NCBI GenBank assembly: GCA_028686135.1
Contig: JAQUCP010000020.1
Coordinates: 1-38,701 of the forward strand
Direction: 5' to 3'
Length of the DNA stretch: 38,701 bases
Source of the DNA: UBA12481 sp012523435
GTDB taxonomy: Bacteria > Bacteroidota > Bacteroidia > Bacteroidales > UBA12481
Below the pieces are notes generated by a model. The model saw only the letters and a list, made by a program, of their open reading frames with translations. It was not told where the DNA came from and made no database searches. This document shows positions 22,888 through 31,773 of this stretch, one piece after another. Numbering within the stretch: the first letter of the stretch is position 1; every line of letters begins with the position of its first letter. The translations under genes were made by a program, and so were the position numbers.

Positions 22888-24567
22888 CTAGGGGGTTTTG
22901 GTGGAACGGACTACTTTTTCTACATACTGCCGATTGCCAGTCAAAACCCGGAGAAAATAGGTTCCTGGTGCCAGGTTTTCAAAGGCATGGATGGTGAAGC
23001 GGTTCAGGGAGGTGTACCCGGTGCTCATCTTCTCATAATGGAGCCGGGTGCCGGCCAGTGAATAGATCTCAAAGATGATATCCTGATGGCTGGGGGAGTA
23101 GAATTCTACGGTAAGCTGATCGGTAAAGGGGTTTGGGTAAACTCTAGCAAATGCTTCATTATCAGATTGTATCGGATTGATGCCCTGGATGAGAAACATC
23201 GCTTTGCCGAAATCAGGTAGTCCGTAACCAACGAGAGTATCGGGGGCATGGAATTGTGAGGCGCTGGCCCTCACTGCTTCGATGATTTTTATGGGTGGCA
23301 GGGCTCGATTTGACTGCCAGAGGCAGGCTACAAGTCCGCACACCAGTGGGGCGCTGTAGGAGGTGCCGTTGCCGCGGTACAGCATGCCATTGCTCCCGGC
23401 AACAGCAGTGCGCACCCCTTGCCCGGCAACATCTGGTTTCACTCTGCCATCAGCACTAGGACCGTGGGAAGTGAAGGAGGCAGGAACTCCAAGTGAATCT
23501 ACCGCTCCAACGGCGAGAATGCTGTCAGCATCCACCGGGGCACCAATATAGCGCCAGTCGAGATCGCCGGAATTGCCGGCACTGTTTACCACCAAGATAC
23601 CTTTCGAAGCAGCGATGTCGGCTGCAATAGTGGCCCGGGAGGTGTTCCCGTTCATGTCGCTGTAGCTGTGATCGGTAGCAGGATCGTCAAAGGTGGTGTA
23701 CCCCAGCGATGAATTGATCATGTCGGCACCAACACTGTCGGCATACTCAGCACCAGCGACCCAGTTATCTTCTTCGATGATGTACTCGCTGGTGGCATTT
23801 TCAGTCCTAATTAGGTAATAGCTTGCTTTGGGGGCTGAACCGATCAGCTGGCCCGGTAGATTGGCTGCCATGATGGAGAGCACCTGGGTCCCGTGAGCGA
23901 ATTCGGAGTACGTCACTGATCCCCCTTTAACAAAATCCCGTGTTCCTAGGATTCTGCCGTCATTTCGCAGACTGTCAAAGGCGGTAATTATGTGAGTATT
24001 GGTAAAGCCAGCATCCAGGACGGCGATCACAATCCCCTCACCGAGGTACCCTTGATTATGCAGTACATGACCATTCAACATCCCGATCTGGTGGGCAGAC
24101 AAACCGTAATCCAGGGCAGTAGTATCTGTTCCTGGCGAGGTGGCATGGATGACCGACAGTGACGATTGAAATTTATCTTCAACTTTCCTGCTTTCTACAG
24201 ACTGCCTGGCAGCTTTTATTTGCCTGACAAACCCCAGATTTTGTATCCTAGTGATCAGGTCGGGATCGGAAGTTTGAATCGTCACGGCATTGAACCATTT
24301 TGACGGATTAAGAACCACTGCTCCTAAACTAGTCAGGGAGTCTATATAAGATTGATTTACAGGGATATCCTCTAATGTAATGGGGATATTATACTGTGCT
24401 CGGCGTTGGATTGCCCGGGTTGAGAGGTACTCTTCCGGGCGGTCGATGGAGTAGGGGGAACTATTTTTATCGGTAAACTGGACCCAGAACTTTCCGGGAG
24501 CTGTCTGAGCACCGAGAGGCAGGGTAAGGGCCAGTATCAGGATGGACAGGATCAGTTTCATAAGCAA
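22888..24567 (-). CDS. S8 subtilisin-like peptidase with T9SS sorting domain
   Basis: This protein has 559 residues. Residues 1-21 are a signal peptide. The catalytic triad can be placed: Asp185 in VIAVLDAGF, His225 in AHGTQVLS, Ser403 in GNGTSYSAP, with the oxyanion Asn332 in SAGNSG. The last 80 residues (VYPNPFTDQLTVEF, then GTRLHY and LAPGTYFLRV) are a type A T9SS C-terminal sorting domain, so the enzyme is probably secreted across the outer membrane and cut or attached by the T9SS. It precedes xseA by 2 nt in the same operon, an odd partner for a DNA repair nuclease; this seems shared transcription only. Confidence 0.9.
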   Translation of the reverse strand: MLMKLILSILILALTLPLGAQTAPGKFWVQFTDKNSSPYSIDRPEEYLSTRAIQRRAQYNIPITLEDIPVNQSYIDSLTSLGAVVLNPSKWFNAVTIQTSDPDLITRIQNLGFVRQIKAARQSVESRKVEDKFQSSLSVIHATSPGTDTTALDYGLSAHQIGMLNGHVLHNQGYLGEGIVIAVLDAGFTNTHIITAFDSLRNDGRILGTRDFVKGGSVTYSEFAHGTQVLSIMAANLPGQLIGSAPKASYYLIRTENATSEYIIEEDNWVAGAEYADSVGADMINSSLGYTTFDDPATDHSYSDMNGNTSRATIAADIAASKGILVVNSAGNSGDLDWRYIGAPVDADSILAVGAVDSLGVPASFTSHGPSADGRVKPDVAGQGVRTAVAGSNGMLYRGNGTSYSAPLVCGLVACLWQSNRALPPIKIIEAVRASASQFHAPDTLVGYGLPDFGKAMFLIQGINPIQSDNEAFARVYPNPFTDQLTVEFYSPSHQDIIFEIYSLAGTRLHYEKMSTGYTSLNRFTIHAFENLAPGTYFLRVLTGNRQYVEKVVRSTKTP

Positions 24568-24594
24568 CCGCTTGGTTTTGGTGGGTAAAAATAC

Positions 24595-24626
24595 AAAGGG
24601 TTACGCTTTTTCAAACGTAACCCTTT
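24595..24626 (-). terminator. terminator between dnaK and the subtilase gene
   Basis: AAAGGGTTACG (24595-24605) pairs perfectly with CGTAACCCTTT (24616-24626). On the minus strand the stem is followed by GTATTTTT. It closes the dnaK transcript. Confidence 0.82.
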
Positions 24627-24647
24627 TCTCTTGAATTTCAGTATAGG

Positions 24648-26561
24648 TTATTTCACCTCTTCAAAATCTACGTCGGTAACCTCCTGGTCTTTCGGTCCAC
24701 CACCAGAGTATCCTCCTCCAGGTTTTGGTTCATCGGCACCGGGTTGAGGTCCGGCTTGCTGACCCTGCCGATACATCTCTTCCGAGGCGGCCTGGAAGAT
24801 CTGGTTCAGATCGGCGGTTGCCTTATCGATAGCGTCCAGATCCTGGTTGCGATGAGCATCCTTCAGGCGTGTCAGGGCATCTTCTATATTAGTTTTCTTA
24901 TCGGCCGGCAGTTTGTCGCCAAACTCCTTAATTTGTTTCTCTGTCTGGAAAATCAGGCTGTCGGCTGCATTGAGTTTGTCAACTTTCTCGCGCTGTTTGC
25001 GGTCATCCTCGGCATGCTGTTGGGCTTCCTCTTTCATCCGATTGATTTCCTGGTCGCTCAGGCCCGAAGATGCTTCGATACGGATCTTTTGTTCCCGGCC
25101 GGTACCTTTGTCTTTGGCCGAAACATTAAGGATCCCGTTGGCATCGATATCGAAGGTAACCTCGATCTGTGGGATTCCCCGCATGGCTGGTGGTATGCCG
25201 TCCAGGTTGAATCGTCCGATGGTGCGGTTCTGTGCGGCCATTGGGCGCTCGCCCTGGAGTACGTGAATCTCGACAGATGGCTGATTATCAGAAGCCGTGG
25301 TAAAAACTTCGGTCTTCTTTGTCGGGATAGTGGTATTGGCTTCGATGAGCTTGGTAAATACGCCGCCCAAGGTTTCAATACCCATGGAGAGTGGGGTGAC
25401 ATCGAGCAGCAGAACATCTTTCACTTCACCGCTCAGAACACCGCCCTGGATAGCTGCTCCGATAGCTACCACCTCATCCGGATTTACGCCTTTCGATGGT
25501 ACACGGCCAAAGAAATCTTCAACAATTTTTTGGATAGCCGGAATCCGGGTGGATCCTCCTACCAAGATAACTTCATCAATTTGGGAGGTGGTGATGCCGG
25601 CATCTTTAAGAGCTTTGCGGCAGGGCTCTATGGCCGCTTGGATCAGTTTATCGTTAAGCTGTTCGAACTTCGAGCGGGTGAGGGTTTTTACCAGGTGTTT
25701 CGGTATCCCGTTCACCGGCATGATGTAGGGCAGGTTGATTTCGGTGGAGGACGATGAACTCAATTCGATCTTGGCCTTCTCGGCAGCCTCTTTCAGCCTT
25801 TGGAGCGACATCGGATCTTTCCTTAGATCAACACCTTCCTCCGAAAGGAACTCATCGGCCAGCCAGTTGATGATATTATGATCAAAATCGTCCCCACCAA
25901 GGTGAGTGTCACCATTCGTGGATTTCACTTCAAAAACACCATCACCCAGCTCCAGAATGGAGATATCAAAAGTGCCGCCACCAAGGTCGAAGACGGCCAC
26001 TGTCATGTCTTTGTGTTTTTTGTCCAAACCGTAAGCCAGTGCAGCTGCGGTTGGTTCGTTGATAATCCTGCGGACTTTCAGACCGGCGATCTCTCCGGCC
26101 TCTTTTGTGGCCTGGCGCTGTGAATCATTAAAATATGCTGGAACAGTAATGACAGCTTCGCTAACTTCCTGGCCCAGATAGTCTTCGGCAGTTTTCTTCA
26201 TTTTTTGAAGTACCATGGCCGAGATCTCCTGAGGAGAATATTTGCGGTCGTCAATCTTGACCCGCGGTGTGTCATTATCACCTTGTACGACTTTGAACGG
26301 AATTCTTCCAACCTCTTTGCTCAGGTTCGAAAATTTCTCACCCATAAACCGTTTGATCGAAAAGACCGTCTTTTCGGGATTGGTGATGGCCTGACGCTTG
26401 GCCGGATCTCCGACTTTACGCTCACCATTGTCAATAAATGCTACGACGGACGGGGTTGTCCGTTTTCCTTCGCTGTTGGGAATCACAACCGGCTCATTTC
26501 CTTCCATCACGGATACACACGAGTTGGTTGTTCCCAGGTCAATTCCAATTATCTTACTCAT
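24648..26561 (-). CDS. dnaK: chaperone DnaK (Hsp70)
   Basis: The ATG at 26561 gives 637 residues beginning MSKIIGIDLGTTNSCVSVME, the universal start of the family. ATPase motifs are intact (AVFDLGGGTFDISILELG, EVILVGGSTRIPAIQKIV). The linker and substrate domain follow (VKDVLLLDVTPLSMGIETLG), then a helical lid and a Gly/Pro-rich tail ending in DVDFEEVK. Length is normal. It refolds proteins in the cytoplasm with DnaJ and GrpE, whose genes are not in the window. It is alone between a lipoprotein gene and its own terminator. The upstream region carries a sigma-54-like sequence and a TGACA/TGTCA pair. Confidence 0.97.
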   Translation of the reverse strand: MSKIIGIDLGTTNSCVSVMEGNEPVVIPNSEGKRTTPSVVAFIDNGERKVGDPAKRQAITNPEKTVFSIKRFMGEKFSNLSKEVGRIPFKVVQGDNDTPRVKIDDRKYSPQEISAMVLQKMKKTAEDYLGQEVSEAVITVPAYFNDSQRQATKEAGEIAGLKVRRIINEPTAAALAYGLDKKHKDMTVAVFDLGGGTFDISILELGDGVFEVKSTNGDTHLGGDDFDHNIINWLADEFLSEEGVDLRKDPMSLQRLKEAAEKAKIELSSSSSTEINLPYIMPVNGIPKHLVKTLTRSKFEQLNDKLIQAAIEPCRKALKDAGITTSQIDEVILVGGSTRIPAIQKIVEDFFGRVPSKGVNPDEVVAIGAAIQGGVLSGEVKDVLLLDVTPLSMGIETLGGVFTKLIEANTTIPTKKTEVFTTASDNQPSVEIHVLQGERPMAAQNRTIGRFNLDGIPPAMRGIPQIEVTFDIDANGILNVSAKDKGTGREQKIRIEASSGLSDQEINRMKEEAQQHAEDDRKQREKVDKLNAADSLIFQTEKQIKEFGDKLPADKKTNIEDALTRLKDAHRNQDLDAIDKATADLNQIFQAASEEMYRQGQQAGPQPGADEPKPGGGYSGGGPKDQEVTDVDFEEVK

Positions 26562-26601
26562 ATTGTTCGGGATTTCTAAATAGTTTAACTGTTCCCGAAA
26601 T

Positions 26602-26618
26602 CTCAAGCATTGTGCCAA
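26602..26618 (-). promoter_or_regulatory. sigma-54-like promoter sequence upstream of dnaK
   Basis: On the minus strand the site reads TTGGCACAATGCTTGAG. It has the -24 block TGGCAC and, after five bases, TTGA, against the sigma-54 consensus TTGC; the GC of the -12 element is thus GA. Directly upstream lie TGACA and TGTCA half-sites, which could bind an activator. It is about 45 nt before the dnaK start. No functional data support it. Confidence 0.35.
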
Positions 26619-26651
26619 TCACGGAAGCGTGACAAAAAGACAGAAGAAATG

Positions 26652-27698
26652 TCAGAATCCCCGGATGTAATAATCATCCCGACTGTTAGCAAAGCCTAGG
26701 GTGTTCGTGTACATACCTGATGCCAGGGAATCGATCGAATGGTAAGTCAATCCTTTACCCTTGATTTCAAGCTTAAAGCGGCTGCTAAACAAACCTAATC
26801 CGCCCACCAGGTTGGTGTAAGCAGGTTTTTCCCGGGGCGGACCGCTCTCGGGCTTATTCACTTCCATGAACATGAATAGTTCTTCTCCTCCGACTGTAAA
26901 AACAAAATCAAGGGCCTTGCGGGTTGCCAGCCTTACCATGCCTTCAGTGGCAGGACTAAGTTTATTGCCGAGCCATTGGTAGAATCTGCGGTGTAGGATA
27001 TTGGTGGCAATCCGCTCCCCACCGGAACCATCAACGGTGGTGAAGTGGCCAATATTCCATAACTGACTCTTTTCTATCGTGTCACGATTCATCACTTCGA
27101 GATAGTGAAACCTGATTTGTAGCTGATAGATACGGGTATAGGGTGCCGTAATCCATTCCACCGTCTGATAGTTTTCATACGAAGAGAAGGCAAAGGTCTG
27201 TTTGTAAGATTCGGGCTTGGTCACCGGAAACTGACTGACAACCTGAGTGCTTCCACTGACAGAAGCGCCGGTGGAGGGAATGGAAACCTGGATCCGATAT
27301 TCGCTATTCGTCTGTAAAGGAGCATTAAACACATACAAAATGTTGGGATCATGAGTGAAAATGCCACTGTCCCGCGCTGATGCCACCCGCCGCTCTAACT
27401 GATAGCTTTCCATCCGATTTCCATTCAGCCAGCGCTCGATAAACACCTCACCATCAGGATAGTAGATTGAATCCGTTTCACGAGCCATATCCAGAGCACT
27501 AGCTTCTCCCAGGAAGGATTTTTCGACCCTGACGTAATGTGTAGAGTCATTGGGATTGAGAATGCAGTAAACCACCGGTACATCCTGATAGGGGGCGATC
27601 ACCACCAGGTCGTTATGGCATTCCCAGGTGAGGGCCGCCAGGAGAATGACAGCTACACTTCGGGCCAGCAGCCTGATCCTAGGTTTACGTTTGGACAT
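26652..27698 (-). CDS. lipoprotein, possibly DUF4249-like
   Basis: This protein has 348 residues. After an Arg/Lys-rich start comes a hydrophobic segment ending LTWEC at residue 27, a plausible but not perfect lipobox. The following APYQDVPVVYCILNPNDSTH and HYVRVEKSFLGEA, and later beta-rich blocks with SEYRIQVSIPSTGASVSGST, recall the DUF4249 lipoproteins of Bacteroidota, which are often found near TonB receptors. The match is from memory and weak. It ends KLEIKGKGLTYHSIDSL and then RDDYYIRGF. It sits alone before dnaK and diverges from panB. Confidence 0.6.
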   Translation of the reverse strand: MSKRKPRIRLLARSVAVILLAALTWECHNDLVVIAPYQDVPVVYCILNPNDSTHYVRVEKSFLGEASALDMARETDSIYYPDGEVFIERWLNGNRMESYQLERRVASARDSGIFTHDPNILYVFNAPLQTNSEYRIQVSIPSTGASVSGSTQVVSQFPVTKPESYKQTFAFSSYENYQTVEWITAPYTRIYQLQIRFHYLEVMNRDTIEKSQLWNIGHFTTVDGSGGERIATNILHRRFYQWLGNKLSPATEGMVRLATRKALDFVFTVGGEELFMFMEVNKPESGPPREKPAYTNLVGGLGLFSSRFKLEIKGKGLTYHSIDSLASGMYTNTLGFANSRDDYYIRGF

Positions 27699-27722
27699 TC
27701 CGGCGTTGCTTTAAATTAGTTG

Positions 27723-27730
27723 TACCTTTG
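27723..27730 (+). promoter_or_regulatory. -7 element of the panB promoter
   Basis: TACCTTTG matches the Bacteroidota -7 consensus TAnnTTTG exactly, 43 nt before the panB start. No TTTG is found at the right distance upstream, so only the -7 element is supported. Confidence 0.5.
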
Positions 27731-27773
27731 CAACCCATAAAGATATTCATTCATTCTTTTTTTGCATAAAGCC

Positions 27774-28589
27774 ATGTCTATTCAAACACCCATCCACCCG
27801 ATTACAACCCATGTCCTTCAGGAGATGAAGGGAAAGGGTGAAAAGATAGCCATGTTAACGGCTTATGACTACTCTTTTGCCCGCCTGCTTGATCAGACAG
27901 GGATCGATGTGATCCTGGTTGGGGACTCCGCGTCAAACGTAATGGCTGGTCATGATACTACCCTGCCGATCACCTTGGATCAGATGATCTATCATGGTGC
28001 TTCTGTGGTGCGGGCGGTGAAAAGAGCGTTGGTGATTGTTGACTTGCCCTTTGGAACTTATCAGGGCAACTCCAAAGAGGCCCTGGCATCAGCGGTGAGG
28101 ATTATGAAAGAGACCGGTGCTGGAGGGGTCAAGATGGAGGGTGGCCTGGAAATCATGGAATCCGTGAACCGAATCCTCTCCGCCGGCATTCCCGTGATGG
28201 GGCACCTGGGCCTTACCCCACAGTCTATCCATAAGTTTGGTACCTATGTGGTGCGGGCAAAAGAGGAAGCAGAGGCCGAAAAACTCGCTAGCGATGCGAT
28301 CAAACTGCAAGATGCAGGATGCTTTAGCCTGGTGCTGGAAAAAATTCCCGCCAAACTGGCTGCCAGCGTCACCCAAAGCCTCCAAATACCAACTATTGGT
28401 ATCGGCGCGGGTAGCGGCTGCGATGGGCAGGTGCTCGTCCTGCACGATATGCTGGGCATTACCAAAGATTTCTCCCCGCGATTCCTCCGCCGCTATTTGA
28501 ATCTGGCGGATGAGATCGGAAAGGCTGTTAATCAATATGTTGAGGATGTTAAGTTGATGGATTTCCCAAGCGAACATGAGGCTTATTAG
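27774..28589 (+). CDS. panB: 3-methyl-2-oxobutanoate hydroxymethyltransferase
   Basis: The ATG at 27774 gives 271 residues, the usual length; a TTG four codons upstream is less likely. Family motifs are complete: MLTAYDYSFARLLDQTGID, VILVGDSASNVMAGHDTT, the substrate-site VDLPFGTYQ, KMEGG, VMGHLGLTPQS and IGIGAGSGCDGQVLVLHDM. It adds a hydroxymethyl group from methylenetetrahydrofolate to ketoisovalerate, the first step of pantothenate and CoA synthesis. It is cytoplasmic. panC and panD are not adjacent. The pseudouridine synthase gene follows after 18 nt, so they are co-transcribed. Confidence 0.96.
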   Translation: MSIQTPIHPITTHVLQEMKGKGEKIAMLTAYDYSFARLLDQTGIDVILVGDSASNVMAGHDTTLPITLDQMIYHGASVVRAVKRALVIVDLPFGTYQGNSKEALASAVRIMKETGAGGVKMEGGLEIMESVNRILSAGIPVMGHLGLTPQSIHKFGTYVVRAKEEAEAEKLASDAIKLQDAGCFSLVLEKIPAKLAASVTQSLQIPTIGIGAGSGCDGQVLVLHDMLGITKDFSPRFLRRYLNLADEIGKAVNQYVEDVKLMDFPSEHEAY

Positions 28590-28607
28590 CCCCTAAACGA
28601 TCAGACT

Positions 28608-29291
28608 ATGGAGATACTATTTGAAGATAATCACCTGATTGCAGTGAATAAGCAGGTTTCCGACCTGGTACAGGCCGATCAGACAGGCGATGAGGTGATG
28701 GGCGATCAAATCAAAGCCTACCTCAAAAAAAAATACAACAAGCCGGGAGATGTTTTCCTGGGTGTGGTTCATCGGCTCGACCGGCCGGTGACGGGTGTAG
28801 TCGTGTTCGCCCGGACGAGCAAAGCGCTCACGCGCATGAATAACCTGTTTAAGGAACACCAGGTGAAGAAGACTTACTGGGCTGTTGTCCGTGAAAGACC
28901 GCCAGAGGTGGAGGACGATCTGCTGCATTACCTGCTTCGCGATTCCAAACAGAACAAAAGCCATGCGTTTAACCGTCCAAAGAACGGGGCAAAGGAGGCG
29001 CGACTGACCTATCGGCTGATTGGCTCGACCAATAATTTTTATCTCTTGGAGGTAGATCTACATACGGGCCGTCACCATCAGATCAGGAGCCAGTTGGCAA
29101 AGATTGGTTGCCCCATTAAAGGCGACTTGAAATATGGTTTTGCCCGGTCAAATCAGGGTGGTGGTATCCATCTGCATGCCAGGAAGATCAGTTTTACTCA
29201 TCCGGTAACAAAAGAGGAGGTGGTCATCGTGGCTAACCCCCCGGTGGAGGACCAGCTCTGGCAGGAGTTTATGATGCAGGCAGGGGACTGA
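28608..29291 (+). CDS. RluA-family pseudouridine synthase
   Basis: This protein has 227 residues with the catalytic motif VVHRLDRPVTGVVVFA, where Asp58 is the nucleophile. Other family blocks are LTYRLIGSTNNFYLLEVDL, LHTGRHHQIRSQLAKIG and HLHARKISFTHP. No S4 domain precedes the catalytic domain, so it is the short RluA/RluC-without-S4 type that modifies rRNA or tRNA uridines; the target site cannot be told. It lies 18 nt behind panB and converges with cdd, leaving three bases between the stops. Confidence 0.9.
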   Translation: MEILFEDNHLIAVNKQVSDLVQADQTGDEVMGDQIKAYLKKKYNKPGDVFLGVVHRLDRPVTGVVVFARTSKALTRMNNLFKEHQVKKTYWAVVRERPPEVEDDLLHYLLRDSKQNKSHAFNRPKNGAKEARLTYRLIGSTNNFYLLEVDLHTGRHHQIRSQLAKIGCPIKGDLKYGFARSNQGGGIHLHARKISFTHPVTKEEVVIVANPPVEDQLWQEFMMQAGD

Positions 29292-29294
29292 CTA

Positions 29295-29765
29295 TCAGAG
29301 GATAAATTTCAGTGGTAGCAGATCACTGCACGACTGAACCTGGTGGACCCGATTCTTCCCGGTCATCCAGATCTCAATCGGACTTTTTTGGCGCTCTTCG
29401 GCTTCAACCAACACCTGACGGCAGGCGCCGCAGGGATAGACCGGCTCATCAGTCTGCAGAGACTCGTGGTTTGCTACCAATAACAGCTTCTGAATCGTTT
29501 GACCAGGGTAGTTAGCCTGGACATAATAGATCACCGCACGCTCCGCACAAATACCCGATGGGTAGGCTTTATTTTCCTGATTGCTGGCCCAAAAGACCCG
29601 ACCATCATCCAATTGGATAGCAGCGCCAACATGAAACCCTGAATAGGGTGCATAGGCCTGAACAGCAGCTTGATGGGCTACTTCATAGAGCTGATGCTCA
29701 GGAAGCATTGCGAACTCCTCCCAGGAGTACTCAACATATTGAATATGAAAATCCTTTGTGATCAT
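29295..29765 (-). CDS. cdd: cytidine deaminase
   Basis: The ATG at 29765 gives 156 residues. The zinc site is intact: GICAERAVIYY (Cys73 and the proton-shuttling Glu75) and PCGACRQVL (Cys112, Cys115). The substrate-loop YSGFHVGAAI is present. The size fits the homotetrameric type. It converts cytidine and deoxycytidine to the uridine forms in pyrimidine salvage. It diverges from the glucosaminidase gene with 96 nt between the start codons. Confidence 0.95.
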   Translation of the reverse strand: MITKDFHIQYVEYSWEEFAMLPEHQLYEVAHQAAVQAYAPYSGFHVGAAIQLDDGRVFWASNQENKAYPSGICAERAVIYYVQANYPGQTIQKLLLVANHESLQTDEPVYPCGACRQVLVEAEERQKSPIEIWMTGKNRVHQVQSCSDLLPLKFIL

Positions 29766-29780
29766 GTAATATGATTTTCC

Positions 29781-29788
29781 CAAAAGTA
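29781..29788 (-). promoter_or_regulatory. -7 element of the cdd promoter
   Basis: On the minus strand the site reads TACTTTTG, an exact TAnnTTTG, 15 nt from the cdd start, which would leave a very short leader. No well-spaced -33 TTTG is seen. Confidence 0.4.
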
Positions 29789-29861
29789 CGAATTTTGGGC
29801 TTCTCCCAGCCCCTGAGCAAAATTCCCTATCTTAGACCTCGTTTTAAAACTGCTGTTGTTT

Positions 29862-30818
29862 ATGTCGAATCGATTGAAGATGTTGTTGTTAGGACTGGCT
29901 TCTGTTTCCTTTGTTGTGCCGGAAGCTTATAGCCAGGTCGAAACTTTGAGGACCGATTTCATCAAAAAATACTCCCAATGGGCGGTCAATGAGATGCACT
30001 ACAGTGGTATCCCCGCCAGCATCACGATGGCTCAGGCCCTGCTGGAGTCGCAGTACGGCACTAGCGAGCTGGCTGTCAACGCCAATAATCATTTTGGGAT
30101 TAAATGCCAGAGTCCCTGGTCGGGCAAAACCTATCAATATCAGGATGATGATGATAACACTTGCTTCCGGCATTACGATTCCGTATGGGAATCATGGCGC
30201 GACCATTCTCATTTTCTAATGTATCGGCCGCGTTATGCTTTTTTGTTTGATCTCGACTCGCACGATTACGAAGGCTGGGCGCACGGTCTGAAGAAAGCCG
30301 GCTATGCTACCAATCCGCAGTATGCTCATCTTCTGATCAAACTCATCCGAGACTACAATCTCCAACAGCTTGATTCGATGTTACCCGATCTGCCTTCATT
30401 GGCCATCGGAACCTATACGGCCATACCTAATGAGATCCCGGAGAGAGGCTCTCCGGTGCAGCGGATTCTCCTGCGAAACCGGGTTGAGTTTGTGGTTGCG
30501 GGGGAAGGGGATAATATTCGGAAGCTGACCAAAGAACTCAAGCTGATGAGATGGGAGATTAGGCGCTATAATGAAATTCCAAGAGGGCAGGATATCAAAC
30601 CTGGCGATGTGATATACATTCAGCCTAAACGGCGCCAGGCAGAACATGGTTACGTGTCGCACCGCATTGAGGCAGGCGAAACTATGTACAGCATTTCTCA
30701 AGATTACGGGATCAAACTGAAGGCGTTGTACCGGATGAATCGAATGGATTATGGTATGGAGCCGGCGGTTGGGGAGATGATCTGGTTAAGAGGCCGTAAG
30801 CCAGCTAACCAGCGCTGA
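29862..30818 (+). CDS. secreted glucosaminidase with two LysM domains
   Basis: The ATG at 29862 gives 318 residues; the TTG two codons earlier is less likely. A signal peptide ends at AYSQ (residue 25). Residues 30-165 are a mannosyl-glycoprotein endo-beta-N-acetylglucosaminidase-type domain with ITMAQALLESQYGTSELA (probable catalytic Glu62) and NNHFGIKC, then a YEGWAHGLKKAGYATNPQY block. The C-terminal part has two LysM-like repeats (about 205-250 and 265-312) that bind peptidoglycan. It should cut the glycan strands of the cell wall in the periplasm. Its stop overlaps the convergent fmt gene by 14 nt. Confidence 0.88.
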   Translation: MSNRLKMLLLGLASVSFVVPEAYSQVETLRTDFIKKYSQWAVNEMHYSGIPASITMAQALLESQYGTSELAVNANNHFGIKCQSPWSGKTYQYQDDDDNTCFRHYDSVWESWRDHSHFLMYRPRYAFLFDLDSHDYEGWAHGLKKAGYATNPQYAHLLIKLIRDYNLQQLDSMLPDLPSLAIGTYTAIPNEIPERGSPVQRILLRNRVEFVVAGEGDNIRKLTKELKLMRWEIRRYNEIPRGQDIKPGDVIYIQPKRRQAEHGYVSHRIEAGETMYSISQDYGIKLKALYRMNRMDYGMEPAVGEMIWLRGRKPANQR

Positions 30819-31773
30819 TAATCTGTTCCCTGAATCCACGCAGGAATTCGGCGATCACCATGATTTTCTTGCCTGACTGCTGGAGTTTTTTCACACGCAG
30901 TGAACCGGAGCCGGTCTGAATCCAGAGTTTGTTGGGTTTTTCCAGTAATACTTCGCCCGGAGTACCCCATTGCGCGGTTTTATCCAGTTCTGTTTCCAAT
31001 ATTTTGACACCGAAGCTGTGACCGCTTTCGCTCAGGAATAGCGTGGAGGCTCCGGGTTGAGGGGAGAGGCCACGCACCTGGTGGTGGATCTTCTCAGCAG
31101 CGTCCTCCCAGTTTATCAGACTATCTTCCCGGTTGATCTTAGGAGCCGTCTTTAATATTTCTCCTGGCTTAATGAGATCCTGTTGTGGGATGCTGGTGCT
31201 GGTGCCATTTAATAGATCGTTAACTGTCTGAACTAACACGTTGGCACCCAGATGCATGAGCTGATTATGTAGCTCTCCAGCCAGCATATTGGGGGTGATT
31301 TCCAGGGGTGCTTGTTTAAGGATTGGGCCTGTATCGATATCTTTCTGGATAAAGAAGGTCGTAACTCCGGTGACAGGTTCGTTATTCATCAGGACCCGGT
31401 TGATCGGTGCGGCACCACGGTAGTTGGGCAGCAGTGAGGCATGCAAGTTGATGGTCCCCATGGGAGGCATAGAGAAAACCACCTCGGGGAGCATGCGAAA
31501 GGCAACTACGACAAACAGATCGCCGTTGAGCGCCTGCAAGTCTTCAATAAAGTCTTCATCTTTGAGATTATCGGGCTGTAAGACGGTCAGTCCTTTGTCT
31601 TCGGCAAAACGTTTCACTGGGGGGAGTGTCAGCTGCATTCCGCGGCCGGCAGGCTTATCTGGGGCAGTGACTACTCCTGCTATGGTATGGCCAGCGTCAA
31701 GCAGTGCAGCCAGGGAGGGTACCGCAAAAGCTGGTGTACCCATAAATACAATTCTCTTGGAGCTAGAATTCAT
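30805..31773 (-). CDS. fmt: methionyl-tRNA formyltransferase
   Basis: The ATG at 31773 gives 322 residues. It has RIVFMGTPAFAVPSLAALL at the N-terminus, the folate and catalytic block INLHASLLPNYRGAAPINR, and IQKDIDTGPIL. A C-terminal OB-like domain follows with VRGLSPQPGASTLF. It formylates initiator Met-tRNA with 10-formyltetrahydrofolate. It is the last gene of a run with lptF-like, GT4, GT2 and ribBA genes. Its start overlaps the end of ribBA by 11 nt. Confidence 0.95.
   Translation of the reverse strand: MNSSSKRIVFMGTPAFAVPSLAALLDAGHTIAGVVTAPDKPAGRGMQLTLPPVKRFAEDKGLTVLQPDNLKDEDFIEDLQALNGDLFVVVAFRMLPEVVFSMPPMGTINLHASLLPNYRGAAPINRVLMNNEPVTGVTTFFIQKDIDTGPILKQAPLEITPNMLAGELHNQLMHLGANVLVQTVNDLLNGTSTSIPQQDLIKPGEILKTAPKINREDSLINWEDAAEKIHHQVRGLSPQPGASTLFLSESGHSFGVKILETELDKTAQWGTPGEVLLEKPNKLWIQTGSGSLRVKKLQQSGKKIMVIAEFLRGFREQIISAG

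Noticed and set aside
24744..25757. 337-codon open frame on the plus strand
   Set aside because: It lies entirely antisense to dnaK, whose motifs are complete; the frame is a by-product of dnaK codon use and has no signal or domain.
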